A stretch of DNA of 64,000 nucleotides from Thermoanaerobaculia bacterium (GCA_017883235.1 JADGNY010000016.1:1-64000), one strand, 5' to 3'; positions 51,645 to 58,952 are shown, numbered from the stretch's first letter. Notes: generated by a model from the sequence alone, not told the origin. Numbers and translations are program-made.

Positions 51645-52819
51645 GAATTCCCTTCCGGCCGCCAGACCATCATGCTCGGCCGCGACTTTCCGCGGCTGCA
51701 CGCGCGGCAGCGCGGAATCTTCAGCACCGGGTGCAGCGCGCCTTCGTAAGACAGGAGATCGAAGGTGAATACGGCGCCATACGTCAGCGGCCGGGCGAAG
51801 CCGGAAAGCAGACGAATTGCCTCGAGCGCGACTACGTCGGCTCCGAATGCGATCGGCAGCGATCCGATCGACTTCCCTTCCCGCGTCAGTTGTGTTGCGA
51901 CCGATGCAGCTTCGTCGTACAACGGCGCATTGGCTGCACGACGGTATTCAAGGCAGCGATAGCACGCCGTCTCGTGCGGGACTACGAGCGGGCCCACTTC
52001 ATAACCGATGCCGGCGGCACGATAGCTGATCCACCGAGTATTGCGCTCCAGCGCCAGCGCATTCACCCGGCCGTAAAGCTCGCGGTCATATCCATCGCTG
52101 CAGAGGATGATCAGATCGACGTTGGACCAGGCCTCCTCAGCGAATGGATCGCCGAGCGGACAGAAATCGACTTCGCTCGCTGCACTAAGCCGATGGCTGA
52201 CTACATCTTGACGGTTGCGTCCGACATCGTGCGGCTGAAAACCGCCTACACCCACCAAATCGACGGTGACCGGTGCTGGATCGTGTCCGAAGAGCCTGCG
52301 CACGCCAGCGCCGGCGAGGCACGCTGCGACGCGTTCACCTGCCTGGCCGAGACCAATGAGCATCACGCGTGCGTCGCTCAAACGCCGGTGCATCTCCGGG
52401 CCGGGTGATCGCGGGTCGGGTTCCGCCAAAGGTCCATCGCCCGGGACGCGAAAGTTCGCCAGAAATCTCACCTGTTCGTCGTACCGCCTCCCCTCCTCCG
52501 GTGAGAGACGGGCGCTTTCCTCGAGAGAGATCGAGTCGAGCAGCCCTTGACCCTCAAAATCCGATACGATCGACCTCACCGCGTTTTCGGCCGATCCGAA
52601 GAGGCGCATGAGACGCTCGAGCGTCGTCCCGCGCCGCAATTCGTCGACCACCTGCGGAAAGAGATCGATCGTCTCTTCCGGTACAGTAACGCGCAAGGTC
52701 TGCGTCAGGGAGACGAGGCGGCAATCCGTTGGTGAGACCTGAACGACCTGAAACCGGCCCGCTAACCTCAGGAGGTGACCCTGCTGAAGAGAGTCGCTCA
52801 ACCCGACTGAACGGTCCAT
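51641..52819 (-). CDS. TOMM precursor-binding E1-like protein (SagC/ocin-ThiF type)
   Basis: A 392-residue partner of the YcaO enzyme. The N-terminal 100 residues are a winged-helix RiPP recognition element (QVVQVSPTDCRLVSLTQTLR, then VVDELRRGTTLERLMRLFG). The E1/ThiF-like Rossmann part has MLIGLGQAGERVA (153-165). A zinc site is formed by Cys286/Cys289 (CYRC) and Cys371/Cys374 (CRAC). Such proteins bind the leader and present the core to YcaO. Its ATG 52819 overlaps the precursor gene by 22 bases; TTG 52801, overlapping the precursor stop (TTGA), is an alternative start. It belongs to the TOMM precursor leader peptide-binding family. Confidence 0.88.
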   Translation of the reverse strand: MDRSVGLSDSLQQGHLLRLAGRFQVVQVSPTDCRLVSLTQTLRVTVPEETIDLFPQVVDELRRGTTLERLMRLFGSAENAVRSIVSDFEGQGLLDSISLEESARLSPEEGRRYDEQVRFLANFRVPGDGPLAEPDPRSPGPEMHRRLSDARVMLIGLGQAGERVAACLAGAGVRRLFGHDPAPVTVDLVGVGGFQPHDVGRNRQDVVSHRLSAASEVDFCPLGDPFAEEAWSNVDLIILCSDGYDRELYGRVNALALERNTRWISYRAAGIGYEVGPLVVPHETACYRCLEYRRAANAPLYDEAASVATQLTREGKSIGSLPIAFGADVVALEAIRLLSGFARPLTYGAVFTFDLLSYEGALHPVLKIPRCRACSRGKSRPSMMVWRPEGNS

Positions 52820-53568
52820 GCAAAGTCAACGTTGCCAACGAACTCAGACGCAATCGCCGAGCACGAGCTGCAACTTCCCCAACAGCAGCAACAGCAGCAA
52901 CAACACGACGATGCCGTCGGAGTCCCCAGATGCCTCATGTGCTGGAGTTGCGCGATCGCGCTGACGATCGGGGCGTTGTAAACCAGCGAGCGCACCTCCT
53001 CGCCGGTGTACACCAGCGCCGAGTAATCGTCGAATAGCAGTGACCGGAAGGCGTGTCCGGCGACTGCCGTCGACGTAGACGACGGCAGGTTCGGCGTGGT
53101 CGGTTCCCGCTTCCAGTCCTCCACGAGGTGGCGCGGGTTCTGTCTACTCAACTCGTCTGCCGCGATCTTCCTCTCCACCACCTTGTTGTCTATGAAGTCG
53201 AACAGTTGAATCTCGGCGACTTTGGTCCCTTCCATGCGAACGACCACGCCGCTCGCCGGCTCGCCATCGGAGATGCCGATCCCGCCCACATACTTCGAAT
53301 CCCGCTGCGAGGCGTTGTACGGGATGATCGAGATCATCCGCACCCGGCCAGTGGTGCGGCTGAACGGCGCATAGGATTTCGCGCGGTCGAATGCCGGTTG
53401 GAGTTCGAAGCCCCGGAGCCGCTCGTCGATCTCCTTCGCGCCGCGTGCCTCTTCATGCGCCTGTTGGGCCGCGATGCGCGACTCCTCAGGGCTCAGCGCG
53501 CGAACCGCCGCATCGCCGGCGAAACTCTGGGAAAGCAGCCGCTCGTCTACATACGGATAATTGCTCAT
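52798..53568 (-). CDS. Putative TOMM precursor with poly-Cys core
   Basis: A 256-residue protein whose C-terminus reads PTASSCCCCCCCCWGSCSSC: eight consecutive Cys (222-229), then WGSCSSCS and a 20-residue tail. A run of Cys is the hallmark of streptolysin-S-type cores. The first 200 residues are an uncharacterised, mostly soluble region (helical start SPEESRIAAQQAHEEARGAK, beta part YVGGIGISDGEPASGVVV), much larger than normal leaders of 25-60 residues; residues about 180-221 may act as the true leader. ATG 53568 has a GGGGGG SD and a promoter just upstream, so longer starts are unlikely. It is the first gene of the synthetase operon. It could instead be a Cys-rich accessory protein, but the operon makes a substrate more likely. 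Confidence 0.75.
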   Translation of the reverse strand: MSNYPYVDERLLSQSFAGDAAVRALSPEESRIAAQQAHEEARGAKEIDERLRGFELQPAFDRAKSYAPFSRTTGRVRMISIIPYNASQRDSKYVGGIGISDGEPASGVVVRMEGTKVAEIQLFDFIDNKVVERKIAADELSRQNPRHLVEDWKREPTTPNLPSSTSTAVAGHAFRSLLFDDYSALVYTGEEVRSLVYNAPIVSAIAQLQHMRHLGTPTASSCCCCCCCCWGSCSSCSAIASEFVGNVDFAWTVQSG

Positions 53569-53589
53569 CTTACCCCCCGTCGCCTGACA

Positions 53590-53618
53590 AATATAGACCT
53601 GTGACGGCGAAAAGGCAA
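53590..53618 (-). promoter_or_regulatory. Promoter of the TOMM operon
   Basis: On the minus strand TTGCCT (53613-53618), 17 bp, TATATT (53590-53595). The -10 box is 5 of 6. Transcription would start about 15 bases before ATG 53568, which supports that start and places all four genes in one mRNA. Confidence 0.6.
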
Positions 53619-53846
53619 CCGTTCTTGCCGCAGTTTCCATAATCGCTTCATTCAATACGTAGTACCGACGTAAGGAGTTCCGCGTGGCGTTCTCAGCCAC
53701 GCTGCGAGACTAAGCGAAGAGACAGTTAGAACTTTCCGCCGCCCTTTCGGGTTACTTTTCGGCCTGAGGTCGCCGGCGTCGTGACGGGAGTGGTGGCCGA
53801 CTCGTTCACTACGCATTACTACCCTACGGTAAGGACGACATCTCCT

Positions 53847-54077
53847 ATGCCTACCTCGACGCTCACCACCAAAGGCCAGACAACCGTCCCGAAAGAGGTG
53901 CGCGACGCGCTTGCGTTGGAGCCCGGCGACAAACTCTCGTGGCAATTCCACGGCGGCAGAGTGGCCATCACGACCGATCGGCCTTTCTTGCTCGACTTCG
54001 AGGGCTTCATCAAGAACAGCTCCGGCGACGTTGTCGCCGAGATCGCCGAAGCCCGCAAACGCCGAGGACGGGTCTGA
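53847..54077 (+). CDS. AbrB/MazE/SpoVT-family antitoxin
   Basis: A 76-residue swapped-hairpin DNA-binding protein: STLTTKGQTTVPKEVRDALA, then LEPGDKLSWQFHGGRVAI, typical of SpoVT/AbrB antitoxins, and a C-terminal toxin-binding tail (GDVVAEIAEARKRRGRV). ATG 53847 begins the AbrB strand; upstream codons are unlike the family. Such antitoxins pair with a PIN toxin directly downstream. Here only 11 toxin codons survive (54079-54111), so the antitoxin is orphaned. It may still repress its own promoter. Its position beside the TOMM operon is probably incidental. Confidence 0.88.
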   Translation: MPTSTLTTKGQTTVPKEVRDALALEPGDKLSWQFHGGRVAITTDRPFLLDFEGFIKNSSGDVVAEIAEARKRRGRV

Positions 54078-54078
54078 C

Positions 54079-54111
54079 TTGCGTCATGTAGTCGTCGACG
54101 CCAACGTCGTA
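54079..54111 (+). pseudogene. Remnant of a PIN-domain toxin gene
   Basis: One base after the antitoxin stop, a TTG-initiated frame reads LRHVVVDANVV, the beta-1 strand and first catalytic Asp of a VapC-like PIN domain. Similarity stops at about 54111, where the sequence changes into a copy of the 3' end of the lipoprotein gene at 54390 and then a palindromic element. Confidence 0.55.
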
Positions 54112-54153
54112 CGTAAAAACGAACGCATTCGCCGCCGCGGTTGCGCATCCGGT

Positions 54154-54379
54154 CGGAGCGCCGCGCGTCTCGCCGGCTGGCCCGGAGGCGTCTCGCCTCC
54201 GGCTTGGCCAAGCCCCAAACACTTTGCTGGTAACCCAGCGGCGAGAGGCGATCATGAAAGTCATGGCTCTGGCGAAAGTCGTCTCCGCAGGGGTACCGGG
54301 CTACGAGCAACTGTGCGCGTCTGGCAAGACCGGAGGCGAGACGCCTCCGGGCCAGCCGGCGAGACGCGCGGCGCTCCGT
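54154..54379. repeat. Palindromic repeat family A, copy with long inverted ends
   Basis: Ends of about 56 bp (54154-54209 and 54324-54379) are reverse complements with very few mismatches; they start CGGAGCGCCGCGCGTCTCGC. The inner palindrome is GGAGGCGTCTCGCCTCC-like. The middle is about 115 bp. Directly outside the left end, 54110-54152 is a diverged copy of the sequence just outside the right end (54404-54440), so the element lies between direct duplicates of a gene 3' end. Confidence 0.85.
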
Positions 54380-54389
54380 TTGAAACCCC

Positions 54390-55022
54390 TCAGAACGCCC
54401 GCTTATACGTAAACACGAACGCCTTCGGCGCGCAGTTGCGCATGGGCGGGGCGAAGCGGGCGTTGCGGATCTCGCGTTCGGCGAGGAAGGCCAGGGCGTC
54501 GTCGTGGGTGTCGTTCGAGACGAGGCGCGTCGAGGTGACGATGCCGCGGGCGTCGACGTTGGCTTCGATGACCACCATCCCGTGGGGCCCAAGCTCGGAG
54601 AACGACGGCTTGGGGGCGGTGACGAAGGAGTAGTCGCTGTCCGGGGGGCAGCCGGCGCGGCGGGGACGGGTGGCCGCCCCTTCGCGGACCACGAGCTCCG
54701 AGGAGACCCAGCCGGTGCTGCCGTCATTGAGTTTGACGCGCAGCCAGTCGCCGGCATCGGCGATGAGGGTCAATCGCTCCCCGCGGCGGACGTGGCCGAT
54801 GATCTCCGCCGAGGTCGATGCGCCGGCGCGCACGTTCAGCGTGCTGACGTTGACGCGTACCGTGCCGACGGTGCGATCCTCGGATGCGGCGCTGGATGGC
54901 GGAGGCGAGACCGGTTGCGGCGAAGGAGATGGTGACGGCGCGGGAGCATTGCCGGCGCAACCGGCCAGCAGGAGGAGAACGGCCGCGGCCGCGAAGCTAT
55001 CCTTAGCGAAGCAAGGCTTCAC
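54390..55022 (-). CDS. SH3-domain lipoprotein with TonB-C-like end
   Basis: A 210-residue lipoprotein. The lipobox is LLAGC (Cys21 in LLLLAGCAGN). A Pro/Ser-rich linker follows, then a bacterial SH3 domain (about 55-112, VNVSTLNVRAGASTSAEIIG, DWLRVKLNDGSTGWVSSEL) and a C-terminal TonB-C-like fold (about 130-210, GMVVIEANVDARGIVTSTRL, ending FVFTYKRAF). SH3b domains bind wall peptides; the TonB-like domain suggests protein contact in the periplasm. Its ATG overlaps the stop of the M20 gene (ATGA), so it is translated after it. A partial copy of its last codons is found at 54110-54152. Confidence 0.85.
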   Translation of the reverse strand: MKPCFAKDSFAAAAVLLLLAGCAGNAPAPSPSPSPQPVSPPPSSAASEDRTVGTVRVNVSTLNVRAGASTSAEIIGHVRRGERLTLIADAGDWLRVKLNDGSTGWVSSELVVREGAATRPRRAGCPPDSDYSFVTAPKPSFSELGPHGMVVIEANVDARGIVTSTRLVSNDTHDDALAFLAEREIRNARFAPPMRNCAPKAFVFTYKRAF

Positions 55023-56056
55023 GACGACAACCGCTTCGCCAGCACGTAGAGGAACTGCACGCTGTCGTAGAACGAATCGATGCGCACCCGTTCGTCTCTC
55101 CCGTGCGCCCGGCTGTCGGCCAGTTCGCCGAAGAGTCCGGAGACGCCGTACGTCGGGATGCCGGCGTTGCGGAGGTAGAGACCATCGCTGGCTCCGGCCG
55201 ACATCAGCGGCAGGACCGGCGTGCCCGGCCAGAACTCGCTGGTGACGTCGGCGATCGGCTTCATCACCGCGGGCGTCAGCGGCGACGGCGCGCTCGGCTT
55301 CGGCTTGTCGATCCAGGTGATCTCGATGCCCGGATCGTTCAGGACTTTGGCGATCGTGTCGCGCACCGCGTCGGCGGACTGGCCCGGCAGCACGCGGCAG
55401 TTGACCGTCGCTTTGGCCATCTGCGGCAGGGCATTGTCCGCATGTCCCCCTTCCAGACGCGTGGCCACGCAGGTGGTGCGCAACTGATTGTTGTACGCCG
55501 GCGTTTCGGAGAGCCGGGCCGCGGCGGCGGCATCGCCGGTGGTGACGGCCTTCATGTCGGCCGCGGTCTGCCCCTCCTCGATCGACGACATGCGCTCGAA
55601 GTAGGCGCGCGTCACTTCGTTGAGGGTGACCGGGAACTGGTAGTTCTCGAGCCGCACCAGACCGTTGGCGAGCTGGTAGATGGCGTAGCCGTCCTTCTCC
55701 GTCAGGACGAACGGATCCATCGACCAGTCCTCGCGCCGGGCCTCGACGACGTCGAGATGCGCGAGAAGCAGCAGAGGCTTCTCCTTCCCCGTCCCGTGAA
55801 GCCGCGCCACCAGGTTCCCTTTGCGAGGATTCGGCCCCAGCACCTGGATGTCGTTAGAAACAAACCCCGCTGCCTTCAACCGTGCCGCCATCGCCTCGGC
55901 GGCCGTGGTGTTGTTGCCGACGGAGTTGGTGGTGTTGATCTCGATGAGCTGTTTGTAGATATCGAACGCCAGTTGCCTCGTTTTCGCATCGAGCGGCGGC
56001 GGCGCGGCGGCGGACGATGCGGCGACCAGAAGGCAGAGGATGACGAGCCGTTTCAT
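55019..56056 (-). CDS. M20 family peptidase with internal deletion
   Basis: A 345-residue exported protein with a signal peptide (MKRLVILCLLVAASSAAAPP). The M20 N-terminus is clear: LIEINTTNSVGNNTTAAEAM and the metal ligands His100/Asp102 in LLLAHLDVVEA, then WSMDPFVLTEKDGY. Right after residue 124 the sequence jumps to AIYQLANGLVRLENYQFPVT, which in the family follows the dimerisation domain. The GRGTSDDK segment with the bridging Asp, the catalytic EE pair and about 110 residues are missing. The frame is kept and the C-terminal part (MSAGASDGLYLRNAGIPTYG, HGRDERV) is normal. It is probably catalytically dead, or a deletion pseudogene. Confidence 0.8.
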   Translation of the reverse strand: MKRLVILCLLVAASSAAAPPPLDAKTRQLAFDIYKQLIEINTTNSVGNNTTAAEAMAARLKAAGFVSNDIQVLGPNPRKGNLVARLHGTGKEKPLLLLAHLDVVEARREDWSMDPFVLTEKDGYAIYQLANGLVRLENYQFPVTLNEVTRAYFERMSSIEEGQTAADMKAVTTGDAAAAARLSETPAYNNQLRTTCVATRLEGGHADNALPQMAKATVNCRVLPGQSADAVRDTIAKVLNDPGIEITWIDKPKPSAPSPLTPAVMKPIADVTSEFWPGTPVLPLMSAGASDGLYLRNAGIPTYGVSGLFGELADSRAHGRDERVRIDSFYDSVQFLYVLAKRLSS

Positions 56057-56100
56057 GGCGGCGGATTGTAGGGCATCGCATCGTAGGGACCGAGGCATCG

Positions 56101-56373
56101 GTGTCCAGCTCGGACGCTGCGGTGTCCAGCTCGGACGCTCCGATGTCCAGCTCGGACGCTCCGATGTCCAGCTCGGACGCTGCGATGTCCAGCTCGGACG
56201 CTGCGATGTCCAGCTCGAACGCTCCGATGTCCAGCTCGAACGCTGCGATGTCCAGCGCGAACGCTGCGATGTCCAGCTCGAACGCTGCGATGTCCAGCTC
56301 GGACGCTCCGATGTCCAGCTCGGACGCTGCGATGTCCAGCTCGGACGCTCCGATGTCCAGCTCCGACACTAAG
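56101..56373. repeat. Third 21-bp minisatellite, 13 units
   Basis: Thirteen tandem units of the form ATGTCCAGCTCGGACGCTGCG fill the gap between the divergent genes at 56056 and 56475. Variation is confined to a few positions (GAC/AAC, GCTGCG/GCTCCG). All frames without stops are open because of the 21-bp period (MSSSDAA on plus; SELDIAA on minus), but no SD or signal supports translation. No spacers exist, so it is not a CRISPR array. Bases 56374-56474 are AT-richer and probably hold the promoter of the next gene. Confidence 0.92.
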
Positions 56374-56474
56374 AATGGTAAATAAGCTGCCTGCTTTACC
56401 ATAATTTGGGTACAAGTTTCCTCCGTAACAAAGATTGCGTTACTTTTTGCTAGGGCCAAACGTCTAAGGGTTTG

Positions 56475-57158
56475 ATGACGAACGCAAGCCGACGGCCGGC
56501 CCCGGGAAGGAACGCGAAAAAGTCGCGGCGGGCCAGGGTGCGTTCACGCGGATCTCGCCTGAAGGGGCGGGAATCGTGGCGTCGTCTGTTTCAGCGCGGC
56601 CGGCAGAACCTCCGTTCCGCGGAGGGTTTCATCGGCATGGCGCGCAGGATCATCGAACGCTGCGAGACGATCGCGCTGGAACACCCGATCCGGGCGGTAC
56701 ATGACATGTATCGCGTGACGGGATTGCTCGTCGAAGCGGCCGACCGGCTCGCGCGTTTCAGCAAGTGTATTCGCGAGACGTACGACCGTATCGCCGAGGC
56801 ACCGGCATACGCCGGCGATGCTCCCGCGCGGATGATCGCTGACCTTCAGCGCTGGATCGAGACCGGCACGGAGCTGGCCCTGCTCGGGAACCGGTTCGAC
56901 AAGTCATTCGCCGAGCTGATCGAATATGCCCAGAGCGGTAACGCGCCGCTCGATATGTCCGAGCTGCTCAAGAGACGCGTCCATCCGGTTCCGGTCATGG
57001 CCCGGCATCCGTCGCCGAGGGTTCTGTCGATCGAGAACGATCGTATTTGCTGCATTCATGTCCGGCGTCAGCGGTCTGTTCGCGTGACCGTCGCCGAAGC
57101 TCCAAGACGGGTTTCCAGGGGCCGTGCTCCTCCTCTCGTCTCGACTTGCTCGCTCTGA
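56475..57158 (+). CDS. Unknown protein with basic N-terminus
   Basis: A 227-residue protein starting at ATG 56475 (AAGGG SD). The first 45 residues are extremely basic (RRPAPGRNAKKSRRARVRSR). The middle is helical with a repeated small-residue pattern (FIGMARRIIERCETIALEHP, VTGLLVEAADRLARFSKCIR, WIETGTELALLGNRFDKSFA). The last 50 residues are Arg/Pro-rich and look unconserved. No family is recognised. The gene precedes another unknown gene by 38 bases. Nucleic-acid binding is possible from the charge only. Confidence 0.6.
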   Translation: MTNASRRPAPGRNAKKSRRARVRSRGSRLKGRESWRRLFQRGRQNLRSAEGFIGMARRIIERCETIALEHPIRAVHDMYRVTGLLVEAADRLARFSKCIRETYDRIAEAPAYAGDAPARMIADLQRWIETGTELALLGNRFDKSFAELIEYAQSGNAPLDMSELLKRRVHPVPVMARHPSPRVLSIENDRICCIHVRRQRSVRVTVAEAPRRVSRGRAPPLVSTCSL

Positions 57159-57196
57159 TCACTGCAAGTTGAGACTGAGAACAAAGGAGAAGCATC

Positions 57197-57745
57197 ATGA
57201 CTCAGGTTACTGAAGTACCCGTTACCACTCCACAACCGTCCTACCTCGATACCGCGCAGGAGCGCGTCGATGAGATTCGCGCCATGCGGGAGAAGATCCC
57301 GAATTTCGTGATCCCGTCGTCCAAAGGAGAGAGCCAGCGGCTGACCAGTGCCGCCTCGGTTCCTCCCCAGTTCGTCGAGCAGGTGGCGATGACGATCAAG
57401 AACAGCGCGAAGCTCGTTGCCGCGGGTGCGGCCGATTCGGACCGCATTCGCGATCTGATGAACTACGCCGAGGCCTACGACGCGGTGGCGGACGAGTTGG
57501 AGGCGATGACGGGCTTCGTCCGGCACAGCGTGACCGTGGCGAAGAACACGGCAGGGAGCTACGCCCTGACGACGTACGCCCTGGCGCAGCGTCTGGCCAA
57601 GCGTCCCGAGACGGCCGATCTCGCTCCGCATGTCGACAACATGCGTATCGCCCTCGGCAAGCGGTTCCGCAAGGCCAAGGCCCAGCCGGCCCCGACGCCG
57701 GCCCCCGCGCCCGCGCCGGTGACGCCACCGTCATCGACGAAGTGA
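57197..57745 (+). CDS. Unknown protein with Pro/Ala-rich tail
   Basis: A 182-residue protein with a good SD (AAAGGAG) before ATG 57197. A proline-containing N-terminus (VPVTTPQPSYLDTAQERVDE) is followed by a helical domain with RIRDLMNYAEAYDAVADELE and GFVRHSVTVAKNTAGSYALT, then an Ala/Pro tail (QPAPTPAPAPAPVTPPSSTK). It is small, soluble and helical, without a signal peptide. No family name is known to me. It probably shares an mRNA with the preceding gene and ends at the hairpin at 57769-57798. Confidence 0.7.
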   Translation: MTQVTEVPVTTPQPSYLDTAQERVDEIRAMREKIPNFVIPSSKGESQRLTSAASVPPQFVEQVAMTIKNSAKLVAAGAADSDRIRDLMNYAEAYDAVADELEAMTGFVRHSVTVAKNTAGSYALTTYALAQRLAKRPETADLAPHVDNMRIALGKRFRKAKAQPAPTPAPAPAPVTPPSSTK

Positions 57746-57768
57746 GCGGTTTCGTGCAGTAAGCCCCC

Positions 57769-57798
57769 GCGCGGGCGCGTCCGAAGGCGCGCCCGCGC
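57769..57798 (+). terminator. GC-rich terminator-like hairpin
   Basis: Perfect 11-bp arms GCGCGGGCGCG/CGCGCCCGCGC (57769-57779, 57788-57798) with an 8-base loop follow the stop of the gene at 57745. The following ATTTGGGGG gives only a short T-run, so termination efficiency is uncertain. Confidence 0.6.
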
Positions 57799-57809
57799 AT
57801 TTGGGGGTC

Positions 57810-57918
57810 GGAGCGCTGGCGTCTCGCCGGCTGGCCCGGGGGCGTCTCGCCCCCGGTCTGGCAAGACACCAAACATTCGCTGGTAACCATGACCTCAGCG
57901 GCGAGACGCCAGCGCTCC
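57810..57918. repeat. Palindromic repeat family A, compact copy
   Basis: A 109-bp element with ends GGAGCGCTGGCGTCTCGCCG and its complement, containing the inner GGGGGCGTCTCGCCCCC palindrome and the segment ACATTCGCTGGTAACC shared with the copies at 40558 and 59435. It lies just downstream of the DAHP synthase stop, where it may end the aro transcript. Confidence 0.92.
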
Positions 57919-57927
57919 GATCCCCCC

Positions 57928-58941
57928 TCACAACGTCCTCCCGACCGCGGGCACGATGATCCGCAGCTCGTCCATCAGCCTCGCGAACTGGTCGGGGTAG
58001 AGCGACTGCGGGCCGTCGCAGACCGCCTTTTCCGGTTCGTGATGCACCTCGATCAGGACGCCGTCGGCGCCGGCGGCGACGATGGCGCGGGCCAGCGGCA
58101 TCACCTTGTCGCGGCGGCCGACGGCGTGCGACGGGTCGGCGATGATCGGCAGGTGCGAGAGCTTGTTGATGACCGGGATGGCCGAGATGTCGAGGGTGTT
58201 GCGCGTGTAGGTCTCGAACGTGCGGATGCCGCGCTCGCAGAGGATGACGTCGTAGTTCCCGCCGGCCAGGATGTACTCCGAGGCCAGCAGCCACTCCTGA
58301 ATCGTGGCCGACATGCCGCGCTTGAGCAGCACCGGCTTGCGGATCTGGCCGAGGGCCGACAGCAGGTTGTAGTTCTGCATGTTGCGCGCGCCGACCTGCA
58401 GGATGTCGACATAGTCGAGCATCTTTTCGATCTGGCTGATCTCCATCACCTCGGAGATGGTGGCCATGTTGTTCTCGTCCCCGGCCGCGCGCAGCAGTTT
58501 CAGCCCCTCCACCCCCATGCCCTGGAACGCGTAGGGCGAGGTGCGCGGCTTGTAGGCGCCGCCGCGCAGCACCCGGGCTCCCGCGCGCGCCACGCGGCGG
58601 GCGGTCTCGAAGAGCTGCCGCTCGTTCTCGATCGTGCACGGGCCGGCCATGATGACGACCTCGCTGCCGCCGATGGCGACGCCGCGCGCTTTCACGATCG
58701 TCTTCTCGCGCCGGAAGGAACGGCTGGAGAGCTTGTACGGCTCGCTGACGCGCACCGCCTCCTGCACGCCGCTGATGACTTCGAACTCCCGCGGATCGAC
58801 GCTGGCCACATCGCCGACCACGCCGAGGACGGTCTGATCGGAACCGGTGGATCGGTGCACGTCGAATCCCCGCTCGCTCAAGATGGCCACGACATGCTCG
58901 ATGTCGGCGTCGGAAGCGTACTTCTCCATCACAATGACCAT
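57928..58941 (-). CDS. aroF: 3-deoxy-7-phosphoheptulonate (DAHP) synthase
   Basis: A 337-residue DAHP synthase of the short (KDO8PS-like, Thermotoga AroF) class. The N-terminal ferredoxin-like regulatory domain (about 1-70, MVIVMEKYASDADIEHVVAI) binds Tyr/Phe in homologues. The TIM barrel carries MAGPCTIE, RGGAYKPRTSPYAFQG, VGARNMQN, LLKRGM, DPSHAVGRR and VHHEPEKA, which hold the metal and phosphate sites. It condenses PEP with erythrose-4-phosphate, the first shikimate step. A strong AAGGAGG SD lies in the 11-base gap after the chorismate mutase gene. The operon is controlled by a leader with an aromatic peptide. Confidence 0.95.
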   Translation of the reverse strand: MVIVMEKYASDADIEHVVAILSERGFDVHRSTGSDQTVLGVVGDVASVDPREFEVISGVQEAVRVSEPYKLSSRSFRREKTIVKARGVAIGGSEVVIMAGPCTIENERQLFETARRVARAGARVLRGGAYKPRTSPYAFQGMGVEGLKLLRAAGDENNMATISEVMEISQIEKMLDYVDILQVGARNMQNYNLLSALGQIRKPVLLKRGMSATIQEWLLASEYILAGGNYDVILCERGIRTFETYTRNTLDISAIPVINKLSHLPIIADPSHAVGRRDKVMPLARAIVAAGADGVLIEVHHEPEKAVCDGPQSLYPDQFARLMDELRIIVPAVGRTL

Positions 58942-58952
58942 GAAAATCCTCC

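Noticed and set aside
52861..52905. Reading the poly-Cys DNA as a poly-Leu/Val or poly-Gln segment in another frame
   Set aside because: The Cys frame is continuous with the SD-preceded 256-residue protein and ends just at the start of the E1-like gene; the other frames have no start or context.
56101..56373. CRISPR array
   Set aside because: Units are contiguous 21-mers without spacers and no cas genes are present; the same holds for 2284-2820.
55854..56459. Minus-strand frame with SELDIAA heptads as a gene or as an N-terminal extension of the M20 peptidase
   Set aside because: The frame differs from that of the peptidase, its open state follows from the 21-bp repeat, and the peptidase has its own signal peptide at 56056.
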